Shown: positions 24,282 to 36,281 of the stretch, piece by piece
Layout of the letters: every line of letters begins with the position of its first letter
How positions within the stretch are numbered: the first letter of the stretch is position 1
NCBI GenBank assembly: GCA_001599615.1
Contig: BCHJ01000020.1
Location: 432,644-496,643, forward strand
Direction: 5' to 3'
DNA length: 64,000 nucleotides
From: Thielaviopsis euricoi
Lineage: Eukaryota; Ascomycota; Sordariomycetes; Microascales; Ceratocystidaceae
The notes under the pieces: generated by a model
Seen by the model: the letters and a program-made list of their open reading frames with translations, nothing else
What the model was told of the DNA's origin: nothing
The model's database searches: none
Position numbers and translations under genes: made by a program

Positions 24282-26432
24282 ATGGTCGCTAAAATAGAAA
24301 AGGCTGAAACAGGCGCCTCAGTCTCCCCGAGAATGTCCACTCAACATACCCCAACGGAGGCTGGAGCACCAAGTCAAGATATACGTTCTTCGCCTACCGA
24401 GAGGCCAGCCATGCCATTAGAAGCGGATAATAATGACCAAGTCTCACAGTTTATTTCAAGAGTTGTTGCCGAGATGTCGACAGACCAACCTGGTACGGCC
24501 AATACGGGAAATTCCCCTCATACTACTCCAACTACCGACAGCGCGGATTTGCCAGGTGCGCCTACAGGAGACTCCGCTCTCCCTCCAAAGGCAAACAAAC
24601 CAGTCCGGTCTTTCACTTTCCCCCAAGGGATACAAAGAAGTGAGACATATGTGGCTCCGGCGGTTGATATAAGCACTGCATCGGCACTGTTTACTGTGCG
24701 CGAGTCCACACACTCCACGGCTATCGATCCCAAGGTTATCGACACTGATCCCGACGTGAAGCTATGGCTGCAATACACCGGGTTCTTTGATCCGGTCAAG
24801 CGGGAGAAGCTTCTCTCAACATTTCGACGACTGGCTGAGCTCGATGAAGAAAAACGGCGCTTCGAGCAAGAAAAGGCCCGCCAGCAAGCTGACATGGAAG
24901 AAAAACATGCTCGCATTATGCGGGAGATTAATGGTCATGATATCTCAGCCATGTACACAGCTAGTTACGGGATCCCTTCTCTTTCATCATCGTTTTCAAC
25001 TCCCACTGCGGACGCTTCATATGCTATAGGAATATCTAGTTTGGCACCCATCAGTGCTCAAACCCCAATGCTATCTACAGCTGTCCATCACAGCCCACCT
25101 CTGCCGGGCGCAGGCACAGAAGCGTTTACCAATCTTGACACAGCTGCAAGCAGCCAAACATCTTTGATGACTCCTGTTTCTGAGACTAACATGACCGGCT
25201 TGCGCTCTCAATCCAAGGATGGAATTCACAAACTGCTGCCACCGACCTCCATACACTCTCAGGATGTACCACCCGTGATGCTTCATGAAGCTGAACTTGC
25301 CACAGAACGTGGGGTTTTGGGCTCCAATATTCCCGAACAGGCTGCATCTTTTGAGTCCAGGCAGGATGTTGCCGGAGATAACCCGAATGGTCGTGCTCAT
25401 CAGAGCAAGGTGCATCGTGGACGGAGCCCGATTATTAAGCGGGAACCCAACCAAACACTTTTTTCATTTGAACCTCGTGAACGCTCTAGATCGCCGAATA
25501 ACCAGCAACTGGCAATGTCACCGCCTGGCGCGGAAAACTCCCTGCATGGGAGCCCCAACGTTCAGCGGTCGTACCGGGAACGAGATCCGGGTAGGGTACG
25601 GGTCGAAGAAGTCGACTTGAGTGATACTTCCAGTAAGTGCTTTTTTTGACGCTTGATTGAATGGATTTTGACTGACTCCTCTTTCTCACATAGATATGCG
25701 GTTCTTCATGCTCAAGTCTTATAATCACGAGAATATCAACCAGTGCATGAAAGACGTGAGTGGCCTAGTTGCATAATAAATTGCCGTTTCCTAGCGCTAA
25801 TCAGGAGCAGGGACTGTGGAGCACACAAATTTCCAACGGCCAAAAGCTCACAGAAGCATCTAACAACGGACAGACTGTGATTCTGTTCTTCTCGGTCAAT
25901 GGGTCTAGAGCCATTCAGGGATATGTATGTGGAAACAAGAGCTGTGTGATGCCATGAGCTAACCTTTCGTCAATAGGCCCTTATGACTGACCCCCCGAGC
26001 GATGGCCTGCCAAACCCCAAGTGGATGTCAAAGGTGCACTGGAAATGCTCACCTCCGTTTCGTGTTCAGTGGCTTAGCCAAAGTGAAATTGGGTTTTGGC
26101 ACGTTGGCCACTTGAAGAACCATTTGAATGAAGGCAAGCCCGTTCATGTGGCCAAGGACGGTCAAGAAATTCCAGCAGGAGTCGGCCAGAAGATGATGGC
26201 TATTCTGCAGGATGTCGAGGCACGGGTTAACGCAGGGCTTGAGGTTGTCACTGAACCACCTTTTTACCGAAACTCGCTCAAAAACGGCACCTCTCCGCGT
26301 GCCTTCAGCACGGATGTGCGGAAACCGATTCCCAAGGGTAAGTTCAAGCCCAAGGCAGCAAAGCCATACAGCAATGCTCGTACAGCTTGGCCACTTAAGA
26401 CAACTCAAGCGACGGATAATGCCCATTGGTGA
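24282..26432 (+). CDS. YTH-domain RNA-binding protein (m6A reader)
   Basis: Four exons (24282-25632, 25694-25755, 25811-25924, 25977-26432) give 660 residues. The third exon most likely starts at the third AG after the branch site, because CMKD-GLWST then has the exact spacing of other YTH domains. Residues 1-440 are Ser/Thr/Pro-rich and disordered, with one coiled-coil-like stretch at about 180-215 (EEKRRFEQEKARQQADMEEK). The YTH domain covers about 451-580: MRFFMLKSYNHENINQCMKD, GLWST, ILFFSVNGSRAIQGYALM, PFRVQWL, HLKNHLNEGKPVHVAKDGQEI. The m6A-binding aromatic cage is probably W474, W525 and W531, with the same six-residue offset I recall for yeast Pho92. YTH proteins bind N6-methyladenosine in mRNA and affect its decay or translation. 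The long N-terminal head resembles cytoplasmic YTHDF types, which is inference. Confidence 0.93.
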
Positions 26433-27218
26433 GTGCAGATGTGGTTTTTGCCGAAGAATACGAGGGGGCAGATTCACCCAATTAGTAAATTAGTTACGGC
26501 GATGCTGGTGCTGGGGCGGCACAGAGTTGATGATGTGGGGTGAAAGACGACTACGATTGGTAGTTCAGCAAAGGTTTTTGCCTTTGATTACTGTGATACC
26601 AAAGCTTCTCATGAAGCTCCAACGAATATATATACGTTATTGTATGCTACAGCAGTTTTGTATCGGATCTAGGGAGCTTTGGTGCACGGCAGTTGAATGG
26701 GTGCTGGGCGTATTTAGGGTCTAGGGTTATAGCACAAAACTTACAGTGCGAAATACACAGTCCCAGAGGATATACAGACGGCTCCACAGCCGCCAGCAGC
26801 TGTAGACGAGCTCTTGACAGCTGGCCGACTCTCGAGATATCAGCGACAAGCAGCAGTTGAAACTGCAGCCAACTGGAGATCATGTTCCGTAGCTAAGAAA
26901 CATTTATGCCTGCGTCTGTATTTGGCGATATTGAAGCTCTGTGCCAATTTCTCTTTCAGCCTTGCCAAAGATCAAGCGCATCTGCAAGCAGACCCCACTG
27001 TAACTTGCTGGACTTGTAATCTTATTCTCTAGAAGCTGTTTGCCATCGCAGCTGCTTTTTAATCTGCGTTTGTCGTAATTCACATACCCTCGTTTGCCCC
27101 ACCACGTTTTTACAGCTGATATAATCGAGACACACGGGCTTCTGACACCTCTTGGAGAACATCACAATTGCGAAAACAAAAATCATATAGCCAGAAAACA
27201 ACCCCTTAATAGCTCCCC
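26433..27218. other. Intergenic, nothing recognised
   Basis: Region between two plus-strand genes: 3' flank of the YTH gene and promoter of the PTPA gene. No domain-bearing ORF. Confidence 0.6.
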
Positions 27219-28824
27219 ATGGCCGACGCAGTCCTACCGCCGATGTTCCCCAAACTCGACATCCTCGACCCCGCCGCCCTCTCCTTCGCACACCCCGCCA
27301 AGCGCATCAACGACGGCGCCGATGTTTCATTTTTCCTGACCAGCCGAGCCTACCGCGACATTGGCGTGTGGGTGCTCCAACTCAACCGGGCGCTATGTCC
27401 ACGACGCCCGGCCGGCAGCGACCACGCCGTGACATATGCGCTCGACGACAGCGCCGTGCAGCCCGCTGCGCTACCTGCCAGCGTGCGCGCAGTGCGCGCC
27501 GTCCTCGACCGCGCACAGGAACTACTCGGCGATGCGCCGGCAGGCTCGCCTGGCGCCGCGCGCAAGCACCGCTTTGGCAATCCGGCGTTCCGCGCGTGGG
27601 TGGCGCTGGTGGCGGGCGCGGCGCCGGAGATAATTGGCGGACTGCTGCGGCGCGAGGAGGCAGTGGAGAGACGTGCGGCGGGCGCGCAGTCTCACAAAGA
27701 TGGCCAGGCGACGGCGCTGGATGAGCTGGTGGCGTATTTTGTCGGCGGCTTGGGCAGTGCGGAGAGATTGGATTACGGCACGGGCCATGAGTTGAGCTTC
27801 CTGGCGTTCCTGGGTGGCTTGTGGAAGCTGGGGTTCTTTGCTGATGGTGAGCAGGACGGGCCGATTGAGCGGGCCATTGTCTTTGGTATTTTCGAGCCGT
27901 GAGTAGCCTTCCACCCCTTCTCGTCTTCTCCTGGCTTGCTGGTAACTAACTAACCTGCGCGCATCTCTCCGCCGCTACATATATAGCTACCTCGTACTCA
28001 TGCGCAAAATCATCCTCCTATACCGCCTCGAGCCCGCCGGGTCGCACGGCGTATGGGGCCTCGACGACCACTTCTTCCTGCCGTATATATTTGGCTCCGC
28101 GCAACTCACGCGGGCCATCAGCGGCGACGAGCCGATGCCGCAGGAGGGCTCGGTGCGCGGCGCGCCGAAGCCCAGTGCCGTGACCAACCAGGAGCTTGTG
28201 GCCGCACACGCTACGCGCAACATGTACTTCTCGGCCATAGCCTTCATCTACGCGGTCAAGACGGGCCCGTTCGGCGAACACTCGCCGGTGCTCTACGACG
28301 TGTCGGGCATCACGGCCGGCTGGGGCAAAATCAACAAGGGCATGGTCAAGATGTTCAATGCGGAGGTCCTGTCCAAGTTCCCCGTGGTGCAGCACTTTCG
28401 CTTCGGTGGCTTGTTCCGGTGGGAGACGGACCCGGACGCTCCTGCGCCGCAGCCTAGCGTGCACGTAGTCAACCAGCCCCAGCACTTGTTCCAGAAACCT
28501 TCTGGGGATGGCGCTCGTCCTGGTGCTGGTATAATGCCGCCGACAGGATTCCCCGCGGCGGCTATGACGACGCTCCCGCCAACAGGCATTTCTATGGCTG
28601 GTTCCGGCACCGTGGCTCCGTGGGCTACACCTGCAAGCCATGCTGCCCAGGCGAGAGCGCCAGTTTCTGGGTCCGCAGCTTGGGCGGATGCTACAAGAAT
28701 GCCGGCGGCTTCAGCTACAAGTGCGGGAATTCCGTACTCGCGTGTTCCGCCGCAGCCGTCAATGTCCCGACCGGGCGGATCCAGTCAAGACGCCCCAACA
28801 ACACGGGCGCCCTGGGCCAAATAG
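27219..28824 (+). CDS. PP2A phosphatase activator PTPA (Rrd1/Rrd2 type)
   Basis: Two exons, 27219-27898 and 27987-28824 (88-nt intron, donor GTGAGT, acceptor ATATAG), encode 505 residues. PTPA proteins are peptidyl-prolyl isomerases that reactivate PP2A-type phosphatases; the yeast forms are Rrd1 and Rrd2. Recognisable blocks are HPAKRINDG and FFLTSRAYRDIGVWVLQLN at about 25-56, LDYGTGHELSFLAFLGGLWKLGFF at about 184-207, YRLEPAGSHGVWGLDDHFFLPYIFGSAQL at about 239-267, and YDVSGITAGWGKINKGMVKMF. The YGTGHE loop and the EPAGSHGVWGLDD loop line the conserved peptide-binding site. After the catalytic core, a Pro/Ala/Thr-rich tail of about 110 residues extends the protein. Such a tail is more usual in Rrd1-type fungal proteins than in Rrd2. 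The exon 1 region is clearly richer in GC than the surroundings. Confidence 0.95.
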
Positions 28825-29282
28825 ATCATCATTATACATGTAAATATATATTGTGTTAAACAACACTGTGCTCCCCCCATTCACGCATATTGTTTTTAGC
28901 AGCAAAGGTGTCTTAAAGTTTGTGATATTGAATTTTAGAATAAAAGAAAACGCAGACTCGGAATATGATAAAGTCGGGGAATCATACAGCACAAAAAGCA
29001 AGCAACGCCCCCCTCCATCTGGAACACGACGTACGGTCCAGAGAGGCCAGAGCAGACAAACAAAGGAAAACTATTAAAACAAGTCAAGACGCACTGTGGA
29101 AGCGTCGTGTCGTATGATAGCAGCCGGCTTCAAAGGTCATTGTGTTCCCTTTAAAAAGCACGCACCTGCCAACGCCCATATCCAGCACCAAACACCATCA
29201 ATCTCCAATTAAATTAACCCATAATAGGCCCACAGATAATACTTAGACAACTCATCGCGCAACGCCTAATTGTTGGATGCAT
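28825..29282. other. Tail-to-tail intergenic gap
   Basis: Sequence between the stops of the PTPA gene (plus) and the Ala-rich gene (minus). AT-rich, no gene seen. Confidence 0.6.
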
Positions 29283-30268
29283 TTAAGCAGTGGCAGTGGC
29301 CGTGGTAGCGGCAGCGGCCGGCGCAGCCTCTTCCTTCTTCTCCTCAGCCTTCTCCTCGACCTTGGCCTCCTCAGCCTTGGGGGCTTCGGTGACAACGGGG
29401 GCAGCAGGCTCAGAAGCAGTAGGAGCGGCAGTCTCGACAGCAGGGACGGCAACAGGCGCAGCAGCTTCAACAACAGGGGTGGGCTCGACAGCAGCAGGGG
29501 CGGGAGTCTCAACGGCGGCTAGTGGCTAGTTAGATATACAACGCGGCAGTCTTATTTAAAAGACATTTAAAGCTTACCAGCGACGGGCTCAACGGCAGCA
29601 GCGGGAGTCTCCTCCGTCTTGGTCTCAGTAGCCGGGGCAACGGCCTCGACTATTATGCGGAATTAGTATACAGAAATTGCAGATACATTACTTGAGGGTT
29701 CGTGTCTTACCAACGGGAGCAGCCTCAGGGGCCGCAACCTCGGGGGCAGCCTCCTCGACCTTGGAAGCCTCAGTGACAGCCGGGGCCTCAGTGACGGCCG
29801 GGGCCTCAGCCTCGACAGCAGCCGTAGCAGCAGGAGCCTCAGTCTTGGGGGCTTCCTCGGCGACCGGGGCAGCAGCGGGGGCAGCAGCCTCAGTCACCGG
29901 GGCAGCGGCCTCGGTGGCGACAGCGGGGACAGCGTCGGTGGGGGCAGCAGCCTCGGTGGTGGCATCAGGAGTCGTCTCGGCCGCAGGAGCTTCGGTGGCG
30001 GCAGCAGCAGGAGTCTTAGCCTTCTTCTTGAAGAGAGCCTTGACCTTGGACTTCAGCAGGCGGAGCGCGTTGGGAGCTGTAAATTACGAGAAATTCATGG
30101 TTAGCGACTAGCTCGGCAATTGCATTGCATTGCATTGCATGCAGAAGACATGACTTAAAGTTCAGGGATAAGCAGCAGCAAAACATGTGATTTGGAAGCG
30201 AGAGTCTTTCTCTCTTTTTTTTTTTCGTCTTCGTCGGCAGGGAAAAAAAACTTACGAACACCAGGCAT
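29283..30268 (-). CDS. Ala/Glu/Pro/Val-rich low-complexity protein
   Basis: Four exons on the minus strand: 30268-30256, 30076-29711, 29649-29578 and 29518-29283. All junction phases agree and give 228 residues. Intron 1 (179 nt) contains four TTGCA repeats near 30119-30141. The first exon codes only MPGV. The N-terminal 30 residues are basic and helical-looking (PPNALRLLKSKVKALFKKKAK). The remaining 190 or so are an Ala/Pro/Glu/Thr/Val array built from variants of EAPAVTEA, AAAPVAE and VEPTPVVEAAAP, ending ATTATATA. There is no signal peptide or membrane segment. I do not recognise a family. A basic amphipathic head with an acidic disordered tail could suit a membrane-surface or chaperone-like protein, but that is speculation. 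Short exons inside a repeat protein could vary by alternative splicing. Confidence 0.8.
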
Positions 30269-33200
30269 TTTGATGGTAATAATGTGGTTTCTTTGAGAGA
30301 AAAAAAAAAGATACAAACAAAAGAAATAAGAAGGAAGATGAACAAAAAGGAAGAAGAAAAAAAAAAAAAAGAGAACAAGTTTCAGAGAAAATCCGGGCTG
30401 GTGTTTGTTTTTGTCTTCTTTTTATCCTCGATTTTCTGACAAGAGAAAGTCAAGGCGCGACCTGAAAAAGAGAAGAGAAGAGAGAGTCCACTTTGCTGTT
30501 GGAGAGTAAAGAGGCCAAAATTGCAGGGACCAGGGAATCTGGGGAAATAAGTTGCGAGCAGCTCTTGTTTTATTTTGATTATTTTTTGTCTTCTGCGAGA
30601 AGGAGAATGAGAAAAGAATATCGCGATAATATTTTTTTGTTTTTCGATTTGGGGGGAAAAGAATTGATGAATAGAGAAAAAATTGATGCAAAAAAGAAAA
30701 GAAGAAAAAATGGAAAAGAGAAAGAAAATAAAAAAAAATGGGAATGTAAATGAGCGACAAGAAGAGAAAAAACAAAGAAAAATAAAGGAAGGTAANAAAA
30801 AGAAAAAAAAAAAAAACGAACGAACGAAGCAATTGCTCTAGATAAGAACTGATCAAGAACTTCAAAGAGAAAGAGAAGGAACAAAAGAAAAGAAAAAGAA
30901 AGAGCCTTTTTTTTCTGTTGATCACGACCTGCCGAGCAAGAGGAAAGCCTCTCTTTTGTACTTTCTCCTTCTCTGCTGCTTTCTTCTTTTCTTTGGCTTG
31001 TAGAGTCAACTTCCATGTCAACCTTCATATCTGTGAGTCCCTGTATTTTCACTTTCCCTATTGTTTTTCTTAGCTTCAACTACAAGTATTGCATTCTCTC
31101 TCTCTCTCTCCCACTCTCTAGCCGTCCAGCTCACCCTGCCATCCAGTCTTTGAGTCTTCCCTTGTCTTCCATCACCTCGCTTATTTTTCATTCCTTATTT
31201 TCTTCTTTTTACTAGTTGTTCTCTTGTTCTATACTAGGTATGATGTTGAACTGCTACCTACCCGTACTGTAAAATGACGTCCTAACTTTTCGCATCGCTA
31301 TTTGCTAAACCGGCTCGTGCTCAAGCTCGTACTGTTATCTTCCCCTCTCTTGATCTACTTCTGCATGCTGTAATATCCTATCTCGCTGCTCTCATATTCG
31401 CCATCCTCTCAATGTCTTTATCTCTTCCTATATCGTCGATTGGAGTTCTCCCTTCCTTCTCGACCAACTAACCTGCATTGCCAATCCCATTTTTGTTTCC
31501 CTTCTTTTGCTCATCTTGTTCAGTACTACCTAGCCTGTCTTCCCTTTTCTATTATCAAACCTCAAACACTAAGACTGAGATAGCCCTGGCGCTCATATTA
31601 CTGCCGACCAACTACTCTCTATCTGTATGCTAGCTAGCTAGCTAACCAGGCAGCATGCCATGCAAGCATCAGTGAAACATGGCAGCGAATAAGCCATATA
31701 ATGGCTATTCATTTTGACGCGAGCTCATCCCTTCCCTCCCTTTTCCTTGATTCATTTCCTCGTTCTTGACGCTGGCTGTATGCGCTGTGAACAAAGTAGG
31801 CCCTTCTTCGATTCTTCTTTTCCTCCCTTTTCCTTAGTGTAGTAGTGTCCTGTCGGTCGACATCATACTAAAAATCTTGACGAAATTAAACACCAATATA
31901 GCTTGCTTCTATTATTGGAATCTTTTTTTTTTCCAAAATAATCTTTTATTTATTTCTTTTTTTCTTCAGTGGCTTTATTGGAGAACCGAGCCCCGTTCCA
32001 AGTTAAACTTAATACGACCTGCCAGAATGTGAAAAAGGGTGCGGTATGTAGCCCTATTTCGCAGCCTGCAACAGCGCCCTTGACATCTTCTCAGACCACA
32101 GACTTGCTGTAATTTGACCCCTCATCAGTGACTTTTACTGAAACTGTAGCTCTACAGCTATGCCTACTAAATTCAGCTACAAAGTCTAGATCCGGCGCCT
32201 CTAGAAAGAGCAAGAAAAAAAACGTACTGACCAGCAGACTCACTGCGCTGTAATGTGTATCTAGACAGAAAATTGGCCCTGTGGTGATCGCGGGACAAAT
32301 GTCTGAAGCGAGAGTTTCAGGGAGAACGGAGATATATACAGCACTGTCTGTACAGCGCTCTACAGTGCGTTCGGAAAATGGCTCTTATTAAGGTTATTTG
32401 ATATAGCAGAAACTAATAGGCCATATCAAGAGCCAATCTACGCAGGCAGTCTATGTCTGTCTACTGTGCATCCCGAAAAAGCGTTGCAGTAATGATGAAA
32501 GACGCCAAAGCGCCGTACTTTGATTTGACTCCATGTTCCGATTGTTCGTTCTATTCTAGTGTCATGTAGCACTACGACCGACTTTATTATGAAATATTGT
32601 TGCACTTAGTGCTGGTAGCACTGAGTGTTATCTCTAATCCCTACCACTGCCAATACAAATGTTTGTGTTCATTTGCATTGCATGCCAGCATCTCCTACGG
32701 CGTACCAGCAAGTCAACAAACACAGCCTGAGCCAGATAAATCCTGTCAGCGGATCGGCATCCATTATTTCTTCTGCACCATGACGATGTGATGCTCTACT
32801 CGCTCTCTCCTCTACGTTATCCCGGAATGGTGGTAACAAGGCCCGATGTGCGGTACATACATGCTAAACACTTAAATACATTAGATATGTGCACAGCCAT
32901 GATCAATCGACCATATAGCACAGCACACCTTCTACATACGACCCTCCGTGCCGTTCTGATGCTACTGTAATGGCCGTTTCTCTTGGTTAAGTAAAGCGGC
33001 CTGAATTAAAATTTTAGCGTTATCCCACTCGTCTTCGCTTTCGCTGTCTAGTATCCCGAACAGAAAGAAAATAATAAAAACTTAAAAAATAGGAAAAAAG
33101 AAGAAAAATTCGACAGGGCACCGACCAGGTTAAAGTGCTTGCTCTAGTCTTGATTTCGACAGGCCTTAAAAAGGGTCTTCCAATTAAGCAATCCAACTCG

Positions 33201-34197
33201 GGTCAGGTCAGGCCCCCAAGCTCATAAACCTTTCGTTATTCCCCCTCATTATGGGACGCAATAAGTTGCTCAAAATGACGAGATGTTGAAAGGAGAAACA
33301 CGTACATATACTACTGCAAATTTCATTCACATGCAGACCAAATAGCCATTCTTTTTCTTCCCCCATCATATAATTATCTGCTCTCCTTGGCTCGCGTTAT
33401 TCGAATCGGCAAGCCTGGAATCATAAAATTAGGGGATCTGCCCAGGTTAGCATCAAAAGGAAATATAGTCGGTCAAGTGCACGTGTGGAAAGAGAAGTAG
33501 TACACTGCAAATAAAAACCCACAATCCATATAAAGCGTATAGTTGACGACAACGTCCGTAAATATCTGCTTGCAATTCGTACCACTACAAGCTCTGTATA
33601 TCAACTACACAGGAAAAACATGAGCACCCACGTGTGTCATCGCAAACTACGTCTGCAACCACTCCATATGCGGCCTAGACCAAAGTGCTTCTCCAAATGC
33701 ATGCATAAGGGTATAAACAGCAGGTTTCTATGTATAAAGTCTAGTCAACAACCGGAAAGCCATTCCCAGCATATCCATCCAACATGATTATCTAGAACGA
33801 GACAAGAACGTGCTGCCGCCACATTCAATATATAAATGTGAGCCTGATGCCTTTAGAACTATACAGATTCCGACCAGAAAGGAAATTAATATGACAAAAA
33901 AAAAAACTGACAAGATCAGGAAAGAAAGTATATCATGAAAAAGCAAAGAGAACTAAAACAAAATCATGCGTCATATGCATTACACAGAAAGGGTATGTAA
34001 AGGAGAAGGCAGGAAACAGACAAAATGAGAGAACAATAAGAAAAGGGAAACAGAGAGGGGCATATGCTGGGAGAAGAAGTGAAAGAACAAAAAAAATAAA
34101 AGAAGAAGTGGAAAATATGTACGATAGAAAAAAAAAGTCAAATGTGTAACAACTCCCCCATATATATGTTGTCATTAGTAACAACGGACATCGGCAA
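30269..34197. other. 3.9 kb gene-free stretch
   Basis: No gene recognised. 30290-30910 is strongly A/G-rich (one N at 30796) and likely belongs to the promoter or leader of the minus-strand Ala-rich gene. 31080-31560 is C/T-rich with CT repeats near 31097-31112. A TAGC repeat lies near 31630-31643. 33900-34197 is the 3' flank of the hexokinase gene. Confidence 0.6.
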
Positions 34198-36118
34198 TCA
34201 CCGCTCTTCACAGGCCAGAGCAATAGCAGCACCGAATAGGGAACTTTCATGCGCCATCACCAGCGTTACCGATTTGGCAGCGCCAGAGTCCTTGGACGCC
34301 ACGAGTCTGTTGAGCACTGAAGAGCAGTTCTCGAGATATCGGGGATACTTTTCAATCACTGAGCCGTTAAAGGCCACCGACGTCTCAGCAAGTGACGCTT
34401 CACATTCGAGTTCCGCACGTCTCGGATCGTCTTTGGGGAAGGTCAACGCGTGTTTTTGGGATAGAGTCATCCGCAGGTCCCAGAGAGCATAGACACTGGC
34501 AGCTACAAGTGCACTGGAGCGGCGGACGACAAATGATGCAATTGTACGAATAGCCTGTACGTCAGACATCGAGGGCTGGTAGGCAGAAGGGTGCTTTTCC
34601 TTCCACAATGAAATCGAGTGCGAAAGATTGTTAGAAGTGTCGCTGTGAAACAGTGGTTAGCATTATGTGTACAAAATGGATGCCACACATAAGTCTCTTA
34701 CCTCTCCATTTTAGCAATAGTTTCAGTGGCCAGACTGTAGGGACGCTGTAGTGACTCGGGAACCACGCCGCCTAGTAGGCCGGTACACTCAATGGCGTCG
34801 ATTGTGACTCTGCGGCAGATCTCGCCCAGGTACATGCCACTGACCATCATTTCCAGGGGCTGGAAGTCTGGCTTGTCGTGAGCAGCATTCAGCTCATCAT
34901 CCCACTTGGTCATGGGAAGCACTCCCTTCCCAACTGTGCTGACTTCGGTGTTGACAACAACCTGTGCGGCAGCATCCCACCAGGTCGAAGATCGTGTGCC
35001 AAATTTGTGTTTTCCAACAGCACCCACCGGCAAAAAGGCAGCAATGTTGGTACCGGTACCGAGAATCAAGCCCATTCTTGTCGACAAATGTGTATATGAC
35101 TGTGACAAAAGGCAGGCGGTAGAATCATTCAGAATAGCACGTAGCTCAACACATAAACCTTGTGAAGCGCATGCCGTCTTGATAACGTCACCAATGTCTC
35201 GGCCCATCAAACCCTCCGCAGCCTTCAGACCCTTGCCCATATCGAGCAGACGGCCGCTGCCTATTGACGTTTGGCTATTGGAATGTTGGCATTAGTATAC
35301 AGGAGCTCTGAGAATGTGAATTTCTAATAAAACTTGATGCGTGTAGCATTCAACTAAACTTACTCAATGGGAAAGCTCCAAGCCAGCGAAAGAGGCAGCG
35401 GTGAATCGGTAAAGCCGGTACCCATCGATATCTGCGGTGAGCTCTTTAGTGTCTCTGCTATCCGGGCAGCCATCCACTCAAAAAATGACATACCGGCCAG
35501 ACCGCGAACGTGACTGTCAACTCGAAAATTCTTCATGGCAACAATCTTGGCGTCTGTGGCAGATTCGGGGTTGTCGGCAGGGTTCTCACTGGACCGGCCG
35601 GGAAGCTCAATCAGAGCCACGCGCAGATTAGAGCCGCCCATATCAGCCGCCAGATAACGACCATTCTCACTGCCTGATGGTAGCCGGTAGCTATATGAAG
35701 GAAGCATGCTGATTTTTCCCTTTTCGAGGGCGATCATGAACTGGGTTTTGAAGCCCTCGGCCATGGATAGGAGCTCCTTCTCATTGATGCGATCTAAGAA
35801 AAGGGACTCTGCCTCGCGCAGAAAGTCGTCGATATTACGCAGCGATTTCACGTACTCGAGTGAGCTGTCGCCAACTGCAGTAATGGATGATGAAGCGCCG
35901 TCGGGCTGTGGAGATGCTGGAGCTGGCATCAGGGATATGTCAGCGGATTTTGCCTCCTTTGAGGTGGTTGTCGTCGTTTGCGCCATTGGTTGCTGGGAGA
36001 GAGGGGTTGTTGCCGAAGATGATTTGTGGAAAAAGTCTAAGATGGCGTGAAGAAGAGATTTGCCTCGGCGGAGGGATCGCAAAACAGCTTCAATGAAATC
36101 TTTGTGAAGGGCAGTCAT
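34198..36118 (-). CDS. Hexokinase-family sugar kinase (probable GlcNAc kinase)
   Basis: Three exons, 36118-35364, 35274-34702 and 34642-34198, encode 590 residues with consistent phases. Hexokinase blocks are all present: LAADMGGSNLRV at 156-167 (phosphate 1), LAWSFPIDQTSIGSGRLLDMGKG at about 245-267 (sugar site), NDSTACLLSQ at 301-310 with the likely catalytic base D302, and LILGTGTNIAAF at 321-332. Compared with glucose hexokinases the sugar loop reads DMGKG instead of WTKGF. Together with the neighbouring deaminase and deacetylase genes this points to N-acetylglucosamine kinase (C. albicans Hxk1-like), giving GlcNAc-6-phosphate. The N-terminus (SLRRGKSLLHAILDFF) is typical of fungal hexokinase-like proteins; a Thr/Ser/Ala linker follows up to about residue 80. 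A TATA-like TATTTAAA on the minus strand lies about 50 nt before the ATG. Substrate is inferred from context. Confidence 0.93.
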
Positions 36119-36247
36119 GCTGGCGGTGCGATGAGATACGATGCGATACGTTCAGTTCAGTTCCTTTAAATATGGCGGCGCTCGAAGGAAGCCGCAGATA
36201 TCCAAGGAGGATTGAAGACGAGCAGCGCTGCGCTGCGGTGACTAACA

Positions 36248-36281
36248 AGCAGGCAAGCAAGCAGGCAAGCAAGCAAGCAAG
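36248..36281. repeat. GCAA/GGCA short tandem repeat
   Basis: Roughly eight tetranucleotide units, mostly AAGC with two AGGC variants, about 130 nt upstream of the hexokinase start. Confidence 0.85.

Noticed and set aside
30422..31079. Minus-strand ORFs of 166-199 codons rich in Phe, Ser and Leu
   Set aside because: They are translations of an A/G-rich low-complexity tract and cross an N.
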